Positions 43,878-52,924 of a stretch of 64,000 nucleotides of DNA are shown here, in pieces. Numbering within the stretch: the first letter of the stretch is position 1; each line of letters opens with the position of its first letter. Made by a program: the position numbers and the translations under genes. The stretch comes from Ga0077523 sp038324085. Lineage in GTDB: Bacteria > Pseudomonadota > Gammaproteobacteria > Burkholderiales > Ga0077523. Below the pieces are notes generated by a model. That model did no database searches, was not told the origin of the DNA, and saw only the letters and a list, made by a program, of their open reading frames with translations. The stretch covers positions 1 to 64,000 of the forward strand of contig JBBQHP010000008.1 of the NCBI GenBank assembly GCA_038324085.1. The letters are read 5' to 3'.

Positions 43878-45000
43878 TCCCCTGTGGCTGTTGGCAGAGG
43901 TCACGTACAAGTGTCCCCTGCATTGCGTCTTCTGCTACAACCCGACCGACTATACGAGCTATGGTCCCGAGCTGACCACCGACGAATGGCTGAAGGTGCT
44001 GCGCGAAGGCCGTGAGCTAGGTGCGACGCAGCTTGGATTCTCAGGCGGCGAGCCGCTGGTGCGCGACGACCTCGAGATCCTCATCGCGGAAGGTCGCAAG
44101 CTGGGGTACTACACGAACCTGATCACCTCGGGCGTCGGCCTCAACGAAAAGCGCATCGCGGCCTTCAAGGAAGGCGGGCTGGACCACATTCAGCTTTCCT
44201 TCCAGGATTCCACGAAGGAAATGAACGACTGGCTGTCGAGCACGAAGACGTTCGAGCTGAAGAAGCGGGTCGCGGAGCTCGTCCAGAAGTACGACTATCC
44301 GATGGTTCTGAATGTGGTACTGCACCGCCACAATATCGATCACGTCGAAGAGATTCTCGAGATGGCCGAGCGACTCGGCGCGGAGTACGTCGAACTCGCC
44401 AATACCCAATACTACGCATGGGCTCACGTGAACCGGGATCAACTGCTCCCGAGCAGCGATCAGGTAAGGCGTGCCGAGGAAGCGACCAATCGCTTTCGTG
44501 AGCGTGTGGGCACCAGGATGAAGATCTACTTCGTCGTTCCCGACTACCACGCGAACCGTCCCAAGGCCTGCATGAACGGCTGGGGATCGCTGTTCATCAC
44601 TGTCACGTCCGACGGACTCGTGTTGCCGTGCCACGAAGCGCGGATGTTGCCGGGCCTCACATTCCCCAATGCCCGCGACCACGACCTGAAATGGATCTGG
44701 TACGACTCGCCCGGCTTCAATGCCTATCGTGGCGACGACTGGATGCAGGAGCCCTGCCGCACCTGTCCTGAAAAGGGAAAGGATTTCGGTGGCTGCCGCT
44801 GCCAGGCTTTCATGCTCACTGGCGACGCGACCAACGCCGACCCGGTGTGCGATCTCTCGCCGTATCACAACGTGATCACCGATGCGGTGAAGAAAGCGGA
44901 CCTGCCGAGCTTGCCCGTGGACGTAAAACCAATCGTGTTTCGCGACGATCGCAATTCCCGCATTCTCACGCCGAAAAAAGTCGAATCCACGCCGGTATGA
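43840..45000 (+). CDS. pqqE: PqqA peptide cyclase PqqE (radical SAM)
   Basis: 386-residue radical SAM/SPASM enzyme making the Glu-Tyr carbon-carbon bond in PqqA. The radical SAM cluster ligands are C25, C29 and C32 (CPLHCVFC). The C-terminal SPASM/twitch cysteines are in PCHEARM, PCRTCPEKGKDFGGCRCQAF and the late VCDLSP. The ATG at 43840, with GGAGG eight bases upstream, lies within the end of pqqD. Its stop overlaps the ABC ATPase start. Confidence 0.96.
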   Translation: METAGSVPKRPGNPLWLLAEVTYKCPLHCVFCYNPTDYTSYGPELTTDEWLKVLREGRELGATQLGFSGGEPLVRDDLEILIAEGRKLGYYTNLITSGVGLNEKRIAAFKEGGLDHIQLSFQDSTKEMNDWLSSTKTFELKKRVAELVQKYDYPMVLNVVLHRHNIDHVEEILEMAERLGAEYVELANTQYYAWAHVNRDQLLPSSDQVRRAEEATNRFRERVGTRMKIYFVVPDYHANRPKACMNGWGSLFITVTSDGLVLPCHEARMLPGLTFPNARDHDLKWIWYDSPGFNAYRGDDWMQEPCRTCPEKGKDFGGCRCQAFMLTGDATNADPVCDLSPYHNVITDAVKKADLPSLPVDVKPIVFRDDRNSRILTPKKVESTPV

Positions 45001-45944
45001 TGAATGCTGGCGCGGCTCCGGCCATCGAGGCCGCGGACCTCGTCAGGCGCTACGGCGCAACATCGGCGGTGGATGGACTCAGTCTGTCTGTAGGCGAAGG
45101 CGAATTCTTCGGTCTGCTCGGACCCAACGGTTCCGGCAAGACCACTACGATCCACATGCTCGCGACGCTAGTGCGCCCCTCCGGGGGGACGGCCCGCGTG
45201 GCGGGATTCGACGTCATGTCTGCTCCGGTCAAGGTGCGCAGCCAGATCGGCCTCGTGTTCCAGGATTCGGCGCTCGATCGTAGCTTGTCGGTCGCCGAAA
45301 ACCTGCGGTTTGCCGGCATGCTCTACGGCCTGCCGCGCAGGGAGATCGAGCACCGCGGCAAGGCGTTGCTCGATCTGTTCGGCATCGGCGACCGATTCGA
45401 TGCGCCCGTCGGCTCGTTGTCGGGCGGGCAGCGGCGCGCGCTCGACATCATTCGTGGCGTGATCCACGAACCGCGCATCCTGTTTCTGGATGAACCCACC
45501 ATCGGGCTCGACATTCCCGTCCGCCGGCGCATCTGGCGATTCATCGATGGCTTGCGCAAGCGCAATCACATGACGGTGCTGCTCACCACTCATTACCTGG
45601 AAGAAGCCGACGCGTGCGATCGCGTCGCCTTCATCCGCAAAGGCAGATTGGTCGAACAGGGTACGCCGCGCGCACTGGTCGAGGCGCTCGGTCGACACAT
45701 CGTCGAATTCGAGAGCGAGCGCATCGACGAACTACTCGAACGGGTGCTGCCCGTGCTCGGCGCCGGCCTGAAGGAAGGTTCCACTGCCTTGTTCCGGTAT
45801 GCCAATGAGGACACGATCGCGCTGGCACAGCTGCAGGACAACATCGCGCCTCTCGCGAGCGCCATGCGCATACGCCGACCCAATCTCAACGACGTATTCC
45901 TGTGGGTACATGCGGGCGAGCAGATCTCGGTAGCTGCGCGATGA
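44997..45944 (+). CDS. ABC exporter ATP-binding protein of the PQQ-linked system
   Basis: 315-residue ATPase of the ABC-2/drug-export class: Walker A GPNGSGKT at 42-49, signature LSGGQRRALDI, Walker B ILFLDEPTIGLD. The ATG at 44997 overlaps the pqqE stop as ATGA. Members of this subgroup are associated with PQQ-dependent alcohol dehydrogenase systems. The cargo is unknown; quinoprotein maturation or PQQ export are possibilities. No quinoprotein gene is present in the window. Confidence 0.88.
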   Translation: MMNAGAAPAIEAADLVRRYGATSAVDGLSLSVGEGEFFGLLGPNGSGKTTTIHMLATLVRPSGGTARVAGFDVMSAPVKVRSQIGLVFQDSALDRSLSVAENLRFAGMLYGLPRREIEHRGKALLDLFGIGDRFDAPVGSLSGGQRRALDIIRGVIHEPRILFLDEPTIGLDIPVRRRIWRFIDGLRKRNHMTVLLTTHYLEEADACDRVAFIRKGRLVEQGTPRALVEALGRHIVEFESERIDELLERVLPVLGAGLKEGSTALFRYANEDTIALAQLQDNIAPLASAMRIRRPNLNDVFLWVHAGEQISVAAR

Positions 45945-46756
45945 GCATGTTCAGACCGATCGCCGCAGTGCTCTATCGTGAAGTGCTGAAGCTGGGGCGC
46001 CAGCGCACCCGGCTCATCGCCTCGATGGTACGACCCATGATCTGGCTGCTGGTCATCGGCTCCGGCTTCGGCGCGGTCTTGGGCGGCGCAGGCGAACAAT
46101 CCTATCGGCAGTTCCTGGCGCCGGGAGTACTCGGGATGACAATGTTGTTCGCGGCCATGCTGTCTGCGCTCACGATGGTGTACGACAAGGAATCAGGCGT
46201 GATGCGAATGCTCGTGATCGCGCCGTTCGCCCATTTCTGGATCGTGATCGTGAAGACTTTGAGCGCCGCGCTGACCGCTTTGCTTCAGGCCCTGATGCTG
46301 CTAGTGCTGCTGGCCCTGCTGGGCTATCTTCATCCGGGGTCAATGCGGATCGGCGTGCTGCTGGTCGCGCTCGTACTGGTCCCCTTCGCCTGCGCCGGAA
46401 TCGGCATGCTCGCCGCAGCCTTCACGAAGACCCTGGACAATTTCGCGGCGGTCATGAATTTCGTGATTTTTCCGGTGTTCTTCCTGAGCGGGTCGCTCTA
46501 CCCGATCACTCAGTTGCCGCCTTGGCTCAAGGCCCTCGCCATGGTCAACCCGTATACCTATGGTGTCGATCTTCTTAAGCACGCTCTCATAGCAAATGCT
46601 ACCGGACGTTTTGCGCCGGAGTTCTCGTTGGAACTCGACATCGCGATCATCGTGGCCTTCACGATTGCGGCCGTCAGCGTCGCGTGCCTGCGCTTTTCGG
46701 GCGAGGCCGCGTTCGAATCCGTGATCCGGGTGCTGACCGGCAAGAGGACCGGCTGA
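45941..46756 (+). CDS. ABC-2 type permease of the PQQ-linked system
   Basis: 271-residue membrane protein with six hydrophobic segments and the ABC-2 pattern SGSLYPITQLPPWLKALAMVNPYTYGVDLLK. The ATG at 45941 overlaps the ATPase stop by 4 bp. It is last in the pqq unit and convergent with slyD across 42 bases. It resembles permeases named with PQQ-dependent alcohol catabolism, such as PedC-type proteins. Confidence 0.88.
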   Translation: MSMFRPIAAVLYREVLKLGRQRTRLIASMVRPMIWLLVIGSGFGAVLGGAGEQSYRQFLAPGVLGMTMLFAAMLSALTMVYDKESGVMRMLVIAPFAHFWIVIVKTLSAALTALLQALMLLVLLALLGYLHPGSMRIGVLLVALVLVPFACAGIGMLAAAFTKTLDNFAAVMNFVIFPVFFLSGSLYPITQLPPWLKALAMVNPYTYGVDLLKHALIANATGRFAPEFSLELDIAIIVAFTIAAVSVACLRFSGEAAFESVIRVLTGKRTG

Positions 46757-46798
46757 ACCGTCCGTTTCCGCGCCGGGGCGGTCGGCTGCAAACCGCGA

Positions 46799-47284
46799 TC
46801 AGTGGTGATGGCCCTCCGGACCATGCACGTGACCATGGTGCAGCTCTTCTTCGGTGGCAGGACGCACTGCGGTGACCGTGCAAGAGAACTGCACGGTCTT
46901 GCCGGCGAGGGGATGATTGGCGTCCACAACGATCTTGTCGTCGGCAATGTCGGTCACGGTATATACGAGCGCGTGCTTCGATCCCTCGGACGCCCCTTCG
47001 AACTGCATCCCGACCTTCACATTCTTGGGAAAGAGATTGCGCGGTTCGACGCGGATCAATTCCTTGTCGTATTCACCGAAGGCATCGTCCGGTTCGAGCT
47101 TTACCGAGCAGCTGTCGCCCGTTTTCCGACCATGCAACGCTTCCTCGACGCGGGGAAAGATGCCGTCGTAGCCGCCATGGAGATAGGTGATCGGCTGGTC
47201 GGTCTTCTCGATCACCTTCCCCTCGACATCCAGCAGCTCATAGTCGATCGAAACGACGGAGTTCTTCACGATTTCCTGGGTCAT
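46799..47284 (-). CDS. slyD: FKBP-type peptidyl-prolyl isomerase SlyD
   Basis: 161 residues: FKBP domain with inserted chaperone flap (VVSIDYELLDVEGKVIEKTD, LHGGYDGIFPRVEEALHGRK, and the flap FGEYDKELIRVEPRNLFPKN), then a short histidine-rich tail HHGHVHGPEGHHH. SlyD tails bind nickel and can assist hydrogenase or urease maturation. The tail here is short compared with E. coli but retains seven histidines. It overlaps bcp by 4 bp. Confidence 0.94.
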   Translation of the reverse strand: MTQEIVKNSVVSIDYELLDVEGKVIEKTDQPITYLHGGYDGIFPRVEEALHGRKTGDSCSVKLEPDDAFGEYDKELIRVEPRNLFPKNVKVGMQFEGASEGSKHALVYTVTDIADDKIVVDANHPLAGKTVQFSCTVTAVRPATEEELHHGHVHGPEGHHH

Positions 47285-47751
47285 GCAAGTTCCTTGACGT
47301 GATTCAGGACGGTAGCCGCATGGCCGCGGGCATTGACCCCGTACATCACGCGGGCGATCTGCCCCTGCTTATCGATGATGAAGGTGGAGCGCTGTATGCA
47401 GCGCTTGATGCGTCCACCGTCCAGTTGCTTGTCGTAGAGGACGCCGTAGCGCTCGCAGGCTTCGGCCTCGGTATCCGCCAGCAGTTGCACCGCCAGGCCA
47501 TGCTTGTCGCGAAACGAGCCGTGCGACAAGCAGTCGTCCATGCTGACGCCCAGCACCACGGTGTTGCGTCTCTGGAATTCGTCGTCGAGTTCGCTGAACT
47601 CGATCGCCTCCAGCGTGCATCCCGGCGTGTCGTCCTTGGGGTAGAAATAAAGAATGACGTGGTTCTTGCCCCGAAACGAGGCGAGGCTGACCATCTCCAT
47701 TTCCGCGTCTGGCAAATCGAAGTCCGGCGCCGGGTCACCCACGTTCAGCAT
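47281..47751 (-). CDS. bcp: Thioredoxin-dependent peroxiredoxin (Bcp/PrxQ)
   Basis: 156-residue peroxiredoxin reducing hydroperoxides. The peroxidatic Cys45 is in YPKDDTPGCTLEAIEF. The resolving cysteine found five residues later in E. coli Bcp is isoleucine here, so this is a variant; other cysteines (in MDDCLSH, EACERYG and IKRCIQ) might resolve or an external thiol might be used. It is translationally coupled to slyD and divergent from the oxygenase gene. Confidence 0.92.
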   Translation of the reverse strand: MLNVGDPAPDFDLPDAEMEMVSLASFRGKNHVILYFYPKDDTPGCTLEAIEFSELDDEFQRRNTVVLGVSMDDCLSHGSFRDKHGLAVQLLADTEAEACERYGVLYDKQLDGGRIKRCIQRSTFIIDKQGQIARVMYGVNARGHAATVLNHVKELA

Positions 47752-47856
47752 CTACTGCTCCCGATAGAGACTGCGTCGGATAATAACTGAATTCTCCAGC
47801 AGGCAAAGCTCCGACGGTCGCGTTGGCGCAGACCGGCTGCTCGATATAATTCACCC

Positions 47857-48999
47857 ATGGCTGGCAGTCTTCTCGCAGGAATGTCTCCGCGCGCCTTTCT
47901 GTCACATCACTGGCAGAAGCGGCCCTTGCTCGCTCCGGCAGCGATGCCCGGATTCGAAGGGTTTCTCGAGCGCGCCGACCTCGTGCGCCTGGCGTGCAGG
48001 GACGACGTCGAGTCGCGCCTGATCGTACGCGACGGGCGCAACTGGACTGTTCGAAGCGGGCCGTTTCGGCGACGCGAATTTGCCGTGTTGCCTGCGCGGA
48101 ACTGGACGTTGCTCGTGCAGGGCGTAAACCTGCACTGCGAGGCGGGCGCGCAATTGTTGGCGCGGTTCGACTTCCTTCCGCATGCCCGTCTGGACGATCT
48201 GATGGTGAGCTATGCGGCGCCCGGAGGCGGCGTCGGACCACACTTCGATTCTTACGACGTATTTCTACTGCAGGGATCCGGACGCAGGCGCTGGCAGGTG
48301 AGTCGGCAGCGGGACCTTGACCTCGTGCAAGGCGCGCCACTGAAAATCCTCCGGCGCTTCAGACCGGAGCAGGCGTGGACTCTCGAGGCGGGCGATATGC
48401 TTTATCTTCCTCCGCGCTATGCCCACAAAGGGGTCGCGTTGGACGAATGCACGACCTACTCGATCGGTTTCCGTGCACCGGCACTCAAGGAGCTTGCGGC
48501 GCGATTCCTCGAAGATTTCGCTGATCGGATCGAGTTTGCCGGCCTTTACGCGGATCCGGATCTCAAACCGACGGGAAACCCCGGACGTATCGGCCGCGGC
48601 CTCGTGCGCATCACGGAAGACACACTCGCTCGTCTGCGTTTCAAACGTAGCGACGTGGAGGATTTTCTCGGGCGCTACTTTACCGAGCCCAAGGCGATGG
48701 TGTATTTCGATCCGCCCGAAATACCGATTGCACGGCGCGCCTTTGAAACAGCCGTGGCACGGCGCGGCGCCGTGCTGGATCGGAAAAGCCTCATGCTCTA
48801 CGGAGCCAGCGCCGTATATATCAACGGCGAATGCACGCGCTACCCTCGCGGCGTACCGGCGACGCTCGGCAGGCTCGCGGACCGCCGTCACCTCCCGCCG
48901 GCCCGGCTTTCGCCTCCCGTGGCTGGTGTTTTGTGCGACTGGCACACGAGCGGCTATCTGCACCTACCGGACACCAACCTGGAGGAAAAAAAGACATGA
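47857..48999 (+). CDS. Cupin/JmjC 2-oxoglutarate oxygenase, RoxA (YcfD)-like
   Basis: 380-residue Fe(II)/2-oxoglutarate ribosomal oxygenase; E. coli RoxA hydroxylates an arginine in ribosomal protein L16. Family start SPRAFLSHHWQKRPLLAPAA, iron ligands H129 and D131 (GPHFDSYDVFLLQG) and H190 (RYAHKGVAL) are present, followed by the dimerisation helices and a C-terminal winged-helix region. Its stop overlaps the next gene by 4 bp. Confidence 0.9.
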   Translation: MAGSLLAGMSPRAFLSHHWQKRPLLAPAAMPGFEGFLERADLVRLACRDDVESRLIVRDGRNWTVRSGPFRRREFAVLPARNWTLLVQGVNLHCEAGAQLLARFDFLPHARLDDLMVSYAAPGGGVGPHFDSYDVFLLQGSGRRRWQVSRQRDLDLVQGAPLKILRRFRPEQAWTLEAGDMLYLPPRYAHKGVALDECTTYSIGFRAPALKELAARFLEDFADRIEFAGLYADPDLKPTGNPGRIGRGLVRITEDTLARLRFKRSDVEDFLGRYFTEPKAMVYFDPPEIPIARRAFETAVARRGAVLDRKSLMLYGASAVYINGECTRYPRGVPATLGRLADRRHLPPARLSPPVAGVLCDWHTSGYLHLPDTNLEEKKT

Positions 49000-49499
49000 A
49001 CGCAGACGCAGTGGTCACGCCTGAACCAACCCACGTAAAGCTTGAAAGCCGCACCGCCCTGGAGGAAGCCATCGATCGCGTCTTGCCGCTCGCCCGCCGT
49101 CAGGTCGCGGTATTTGACAAGACCTTCGGCACTGAGTGGAACCAGCCGACGCGCGTCGATCTCGTGAGGCGTTTCTGCCTGGACAACCGACGCAACCAGA
49201 TGCGCATCGTGTTGCACGACCCCCATCCGCTCTATCGCGCGTGCCCCCGTCTGCTGGCCTTGTTGCGCCAGTTCAGCCACGTCATTGCGATCCACGAATC
49301 CCAGGATCAGGCCAAGAACGTGTATGACCCTTTCGTGCTCGTGGACGACAGGCATTACATGCATCGCTTCCACTACGATGGCGCCCAGGGAATCCTGGGG
49401 ATAGACGATCCGCTCGGTGCTCGAGCACTGCGGGACCGATTCGAGGAAATCTGGGCGGCGTCGGACCCATCGGTCCCCGCGACGACGCTGGGCCTGTGA
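48996..49499 (+). CDS. DUF7931-like protein
   Basis: 167 residues. The ATG at 48996 has GGAGG upstream and overlaps the oxygenase stop as ATGA. The segments ALEEAIDRVLPLARRQVAVF, RRNQMRIVLHDPHPLYRACP and FVLVDDRHYMHRFHYDGAQG resemble the small phospholipase-D-like half domain I know as DUF7931, found fused to or beside acetyltransferases. No catalytic HKD motif is complete. Conserved pairing with RoxA is likely but the function is unknown. Confidence 0.65.
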   Translation: MNADAVVTPEPTHVKLESRTALEEAIDRVLPLARRQVAVFDKTFGTEWNQPTRVDLVRRFCLDNRRNQMRIVLHDPHPLYRACPRLLALLRQFSHVIAIHESQDQAKNVYDPFVLVDDRHYMHRFHYDGAQGILGIDDPLGARALRDRFEEIWAASDPSVPATTLGL

Positions 49500-49658
49500 C
49501 GGAGCAAGCCGAAATAGTGGATTGCCGATAGCGACAAACTGTAAGATTCCGTTACAATTGGGCCAGTCGGTCGCATTGACGCCATATTCGTGCTCGCATT
49601 GCCGTACTTCGTCGGCGACCGCCGGAACCCGATAAACCGCCATTGATCAAGGGATACC

Positions 49659-49889
49659 ATGAACCGTTCGCTGCTCGTTGCCGCCCTGCTCGCCCTCGCC
49701 ATGACCGCTTGTGGCAAGAAGGAAGAACCCGCGCCTCCCCCCGCCCCGGCCCCGGCCCCCGCCGCTGAAGTCACGCCGGCCGCACCCGCGCCGGCCACCC
49801 CGCCTCCGGCCGAAGAAGCCAAGCCTGCAGAGGCAGCGCCCGCCGCGCCGGCCATGGAAGAAAAGAAGCCCGAAGAAGAGAAGAAGTAG
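49659..49889 (+). CDS. Small Ala/Pro-rich lipoprotein
   Basis: 76 residues. A lipoprotein signal (MNRSLLVAALLALAMTAC, lipobox AMTAC) is followed by GKKEEP and a repetitive Ala/Pro/Glu stretch ending in a lysine/glutamate tail. This pattern is common for small envelope lipoproteins of unknown function. An AAGGGA ribosome site precedes it. It is followed by an intrinsic terminator and appears monocistronic. Confidence 0.75.
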   Translation: MNRSLLVAALLALAMTACGKKEEPAPPPAPAPAPAAEVTPAAPAPATPPPAEEAKPAEAAPAAPAMEEKKPEEEKK

Positions 49890-49928
49890 TAGCGGTATAC
49901 GTCATTCGGCAGCCGATCGGTGACGAGG

Positions 49929-49954
49929 AGCCGGCCTTCGGGCCGGCTTTGTTT
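49929..49954 (+). terminator. Intrinsic terminator after the small lipoprotein gene
   Basis: AGCCGGCC-ttcg-GGCCGGCT followed by TTGTTT, with a stable UUCG tetraloop. It lies 40 bases after the lipoprotein stop. Confidence 0.8.
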
Positions 49955-49961
49955 CGTCCGG

Positions 49962-50015
49962 GCTAGGGCCTGTCAACCCTTAGAACGGACCTGCGCTGGG
50001 TTAACAGGCCCTAGC
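49962..50015. repeat. Long inverted repeat with CTAG ends
   Basis: 18-base arms, GCTAGGGCCTGTCAACCC and GGGTTAACAGGCCCTAGC, complementary but for one position, enclosing 18 bases. CTAG occurs at both outer ends, like target sites of some IS5-family elements. It lies between convergent genes and its right arm overlaps the last codon and stop of the MBL gene. It may be a MITE remnant or a bidirectional terminator. Confidence 0.6.
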
Positions 50016-50775
50016 GCACGTCGCGCCAATCGAGGCCTGCGAACTGGTCGGCCACGGCGATCCATGACGCTTCGCAACCCGAAGCACCTGCGAGCGCATC
50101 CCGGGCGAGCGTCGGCGTGTTGTTCTGTTGGGAAAGATGCACCGCCACCAGGTGCTGGAGCCGGGATCGATCGATCGTGGCGAGCAGGCGAGCGGCAGAG
50201 CCATTGTCGAGATGCCCCAGCCGCCCGGCTATTCGCTGCTTGAGCGAAGGCGGATAGTTGCTGTTGCGCAGCAGGTCGAGATCGTGATTGCACTCGAGTG
50301 CCAAAGCGTCGCAACCGCAGAGGAGGGCTTCGATATGCCGGGTCGAGCACCCCGTGTCGGTCAGCACGCCCAGGCGGCGGGCCCCGTCGCCGAACACGAA
50401 CTGCGCCGGCTCTCCCGCGTCGTGCGGCACGGGAAACGGTACGACCTGGATGTCACCCACTCCGAACCACTGGTAGCCCTCAATGTATCGGATGGTCACG
50501 GCCTCGAATTTAGTTTCCAGTCCGCGCAGTGTCCCGCGCGTGACCCATACCGGGATGTCGAACTTGCGCGCGAAGCGCGCCACGCCCCCGAGGTGATCGT
50601 CATGCTCGTGCGTGACCACTACGGCCGCCAAGTCGGACGGCGACAAGCCCAGGCGTTCTAGCCGGGCCACGGTGTCTTTCAAACGAAATCCGCAGTCCAG
50701 CAGGATACGAGTGGTGCCGACTTCCACCACCAGGCCGTTGCCCTGGCTGCCGCTTCCAAGATAGGCGAATCGCAC
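50011..50775 (-). CDS. MBL-fold hydrolase, YycJ/WalJ-like
   Basis: 254-residue cytosolic metallo-beta-lactamase protein, beginning MRFAYLGSGSQGNGLVVEVG, with metal-binding THEHDDHLGG, further ligands in PVPHDAGEP, DTGC and a late VAVHLSQQN. Homologues in Bacillus (WalJ/YycJ) have 5'-exonuclease activity linked to DNA repair. It is last in the dapA-bamC unit, an arrangement common in betaproteobacteria. Its stop codon lies inside the inverted repeat. Confidence 0.88.
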   Translation of the reverse strand: MRFAYLGSGSQGNGLVVEVGTTRILLDCGFRLKDTVARLERLGLSPSDLAAVVVTHEHDDHLGGVARFARKFDIPVWVTRGTLRGLETKFEAVTIRYIEGYQWFGVGDIQVVPFPVPHDAGEPAQFVFGDGARRLGVLTDTGCSTRHIEALLCGCDALALECNHDLDLLRNSNYPPSLKQRIAGRLGHLDNGSAARLLATIDRSRLQHLVAVHLSQQNNTPTLARDALAGASGCEASWIAVADQFAGLDWRDVR

Positions 50776-50795
50776 GGGGCACCGACCCCGCAGGG

Positions 50796-51944
50796 CTATT
50801 GCAGCTGCTCGGCGAGCAGGTTGAGAATGCGCTTGGCTGTGGGTCCGCTGTCCACCGCACCATCCTTGTTCAGCACGCGCACTTCGCTTGGTCCCGCGGC
50901 TGCTGGCCCGGATACCGTTACGCGATACTGCTCCGGTCCCTTCTTGCTTTCATCACTACGCCAGAAAGCGAGTTTCGACATGAAGCTTTTCTTTCCCGCG
51001 GGGGCGTCCGGGTCCTGGTACCGCACAAAGTACGTACCGTCGGCACGATTGCGGTCTTCCACCATGAAGCCGATTCGATCGAGCGCCAAGCCAACCCTGC
51101 GCCAAGCCCGATCGAATCCATCAGTCAAGCTGAGCGCGGTGCCATTGCCGACCTGGACCACGTTCACCTTGGGTGGGGTCTTGTCGGCAGCCTTCACGAG
51201 CGCCGTTGCCTGGGCCTTGTCAGCCACGCCGAGCCGGACCGCGAGACGCCCAAGGAATTCCGCTTCGAGTTCCGGATCAGGCGGTCGCTGCGTCCAGATG
51301 GGTGTATTGGATGTACTGCGGTCGGACTGCACCACTTGTGTCACGCCTCTGTGGCTGACGTATATCTCCGTGGTTCCCGGCTCGGTACCGCGTTCGAGGC
51401 GTGTGCGAAACTTGTCGCGCTCTGGACTGGATGTCGCGAAGTCGAGCGCGCGATTGATCAGTCCGGTCAGCCCACCGGTGGGGATCTTGGCACGGTTTTC
51501 GGCCCAATCGGTCTCCATCACCCCGATCGCCGGCAGGTCCACATTGATCAGAAATCCATTCTCCTGCCAGAAATCCTTGATCACCGGCCACAACTGCTCC
51601 GGACTTCCATTGACCACGAGCCAGCGTTGCGAACCGGCGCGCTCGAAGCGGGCCTTTTCGAAGGCCGGCAGTACACCCGATGTCGCAGCGGCGGCGGGTT
51701 TGCCAGCGCGTTCCTGCTCGTAGTCCGAATACGTTGCACTGGCGGCGCCGCCCGAATCGGGAACCTGGAATCGCGAGTTGCTGCCCGGCGAGGCGAGATC
51801 TGGAGGAATCTCCAACGGCTTGGTCTTGCCAGCCGACTTGTAGTCGATCTTCTTGCCTTCGAACATGCTGCCGCAGGCCGCTACCGCCAACAGACACGCG
51901 AGCGAAATGATTCGCCTCGATGCCGCCCTCAACCCGTGATTCAT
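50796..51944 (-). CDS. bamC: Outer-membrane assembly lipoprotein BamC
   Basis: 382-residue accessory lipoprotein of the BAM complex. ATG at 51944 with AAAGGAG upstream gives a lipoprotein signal (RRIISLACLLAVAACGS). Residues after it (KKIDYKSAGKTKPLEIPPDL) match the unstructured BamC segment that lies along BamD, followed by two helix-grip domains. It lies 41 bases after dapA, its usual neighbour. Confidence 0.92.
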   Translation of the reverse strand: MNHGLRAASRRIISLACLLAVAACGSMFEGKKIDYKSAGKTKPLEIPPDLASPGSNSRFQVPDSGGAASATYSDYEQERAGKPAAAATSGVLPAFEKARFERAGSQRWLVVNGSPEQLWPVIKDFWQENGFLINVDLPAIGVMETDWAENRAKIPTGGLTGLINRALDFATSSPERDKFRTRLERGTEPGTTEIYVSHRGVTQVVQSDRSTSNTPIWTQRPPDPELEAEFLGRLAVRLGVADKAQATALVKAADKTPPKVNVVQVGNGTALSLTDGFDRAWRRVGLALDRIGFMVEDRNRADGTYFVRYQDPDAPAGKKSFMSKLAFWRSDESKKGPEQYRVTVSGPAAAGPSEVRVLNKDGAVDSGPTAKRILNLLAEQLQ

Positions 51945-51985
51945 CGAACTCCTTTCGGCGTTACGCGCCGTCAACACCGTCGAAC

Positions 51986-52879
51986 TCATGCAGCCTGGGC
52001 TTCCTTCGCTATACCGGCGTCGCGCATCGCGGCACGTAGAGCGCCGTGGTATTGCTCCGCAAGCGGCGTGAGGGGAAGGCGGATTCCCGGCCCGATGAGA
52101 CCCATCGTCTCGAGCACCCATTTCACGGGTATCGGGTTTGCTTCAACGAACAATTGCTTGTGCAGGCCGGCCAACGCACCGTTGATCGACCGTGCCTGCG
52201 TCAGGTCTCCGCCCAGGGCTGCGTCGCACATCTGGCGCATCGCTCGCGGCGCCACGTTCGCGGTAACGGAAATTACGCCATGCCCTCCCATCAGCATGAG
52301 GGCGAGGCCGGTACCGTCGTCGCCGCTGTAGACGCCGAACTCTCCCGGTACCCGCTTCAAAAGATCTGCGCCGCGTTCCAGATTGCCGGTCGCGTCCTTC
52401 ACGCCAACGATGTTCGGGATCGAGGCCAATCGGACCACGGTATCGTTGTGCAAATCGGCCACCGTCCGACCCGGAACGTTGTACAGGATCGTCGGCAGGT
52501 CCACGGACTCCGCGATTGCCTTGAAGTGGCGAAACAGGCCTTCCTGGCTCGGCTTGTTGTAGTAGGGGACCACCGAGAGCGCCATATCGGCCCCCGCGGA
52601 TTTCGCATAAGTCTGCAACTCGATCGCTTCCCGCGTTGAATTGGCACCGGTACCGGCAATGATCGGTACCCGGCGCCGCGCATGCTCGACCGCAGTGCGA
52701 ATGAGCAGACGATGCTCGTCGACATCCACGGTCGGGGACTCGCCGGTGGTTCCCACCACGACGATGCCGTTGGTGCCGTTCTGGATGTGCCAGTCGACCA
52801 GCCGGCGAAAGCGGTCCAGATCGAGACCACCATCCGCCTGCATGGGGGTGGCGATGGCGACGAGGCTGCCGGTCAACAT
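51986..52879 (-). CDS. dapA: 4-hydroxy-tetrahydrodipicolinate synthase
   Basis: 297-residue TIM-barrel aldolase of lysine and peptidoglycan precursor synthesis, condensing pyruvate with aspartate semialdehyde. The Schiff-base lysine is K161 (IVGVKDATGN); Y133 and R138 (LYNVPGR) and T44-T45 (VGTTGES) complete the site. It begins the dapA-bamC-MBL unit. Confidence 0.97.
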   Translation of the reverse strand: MLTGSLVAIATPMQADGGLDLDRFRRLVDWHIQNGTNGIVVVGTTGESPTVDVDEHRLLIRTAVEHARRRVPIIAGTGANSTREAIELQTYAKSAGADMALSVVPYYNKPSQEGLFRHFKAIAESVDLPTILYNVPGRTVADLHNDTVVRLASIPNIVGVKDATGNLERGADLLKRVPGEFGVYSGDDGTGLALMLMGGHGVISVTANVAPRAMRQMCDAALGGDLTQARSINGALAGLHKQLFVEANPIPVKWVLETMGLIGPGIRLPLTPLAEQYHGALRAAMRDAGIAKEAQAA

Positions 52880-52924
52880 GTTGGGCTCCTCCGAAAAGTG
52901 CGCATTGTACCCGATGGCCTCAGC

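Noticed and set aside
49659..49889. Small lipoprotein as a toxin or entericidin
   Set aside because: The Ala/Pro/Glu/Lys tail has none of the entericidin sequence beyond a generic lipobox.
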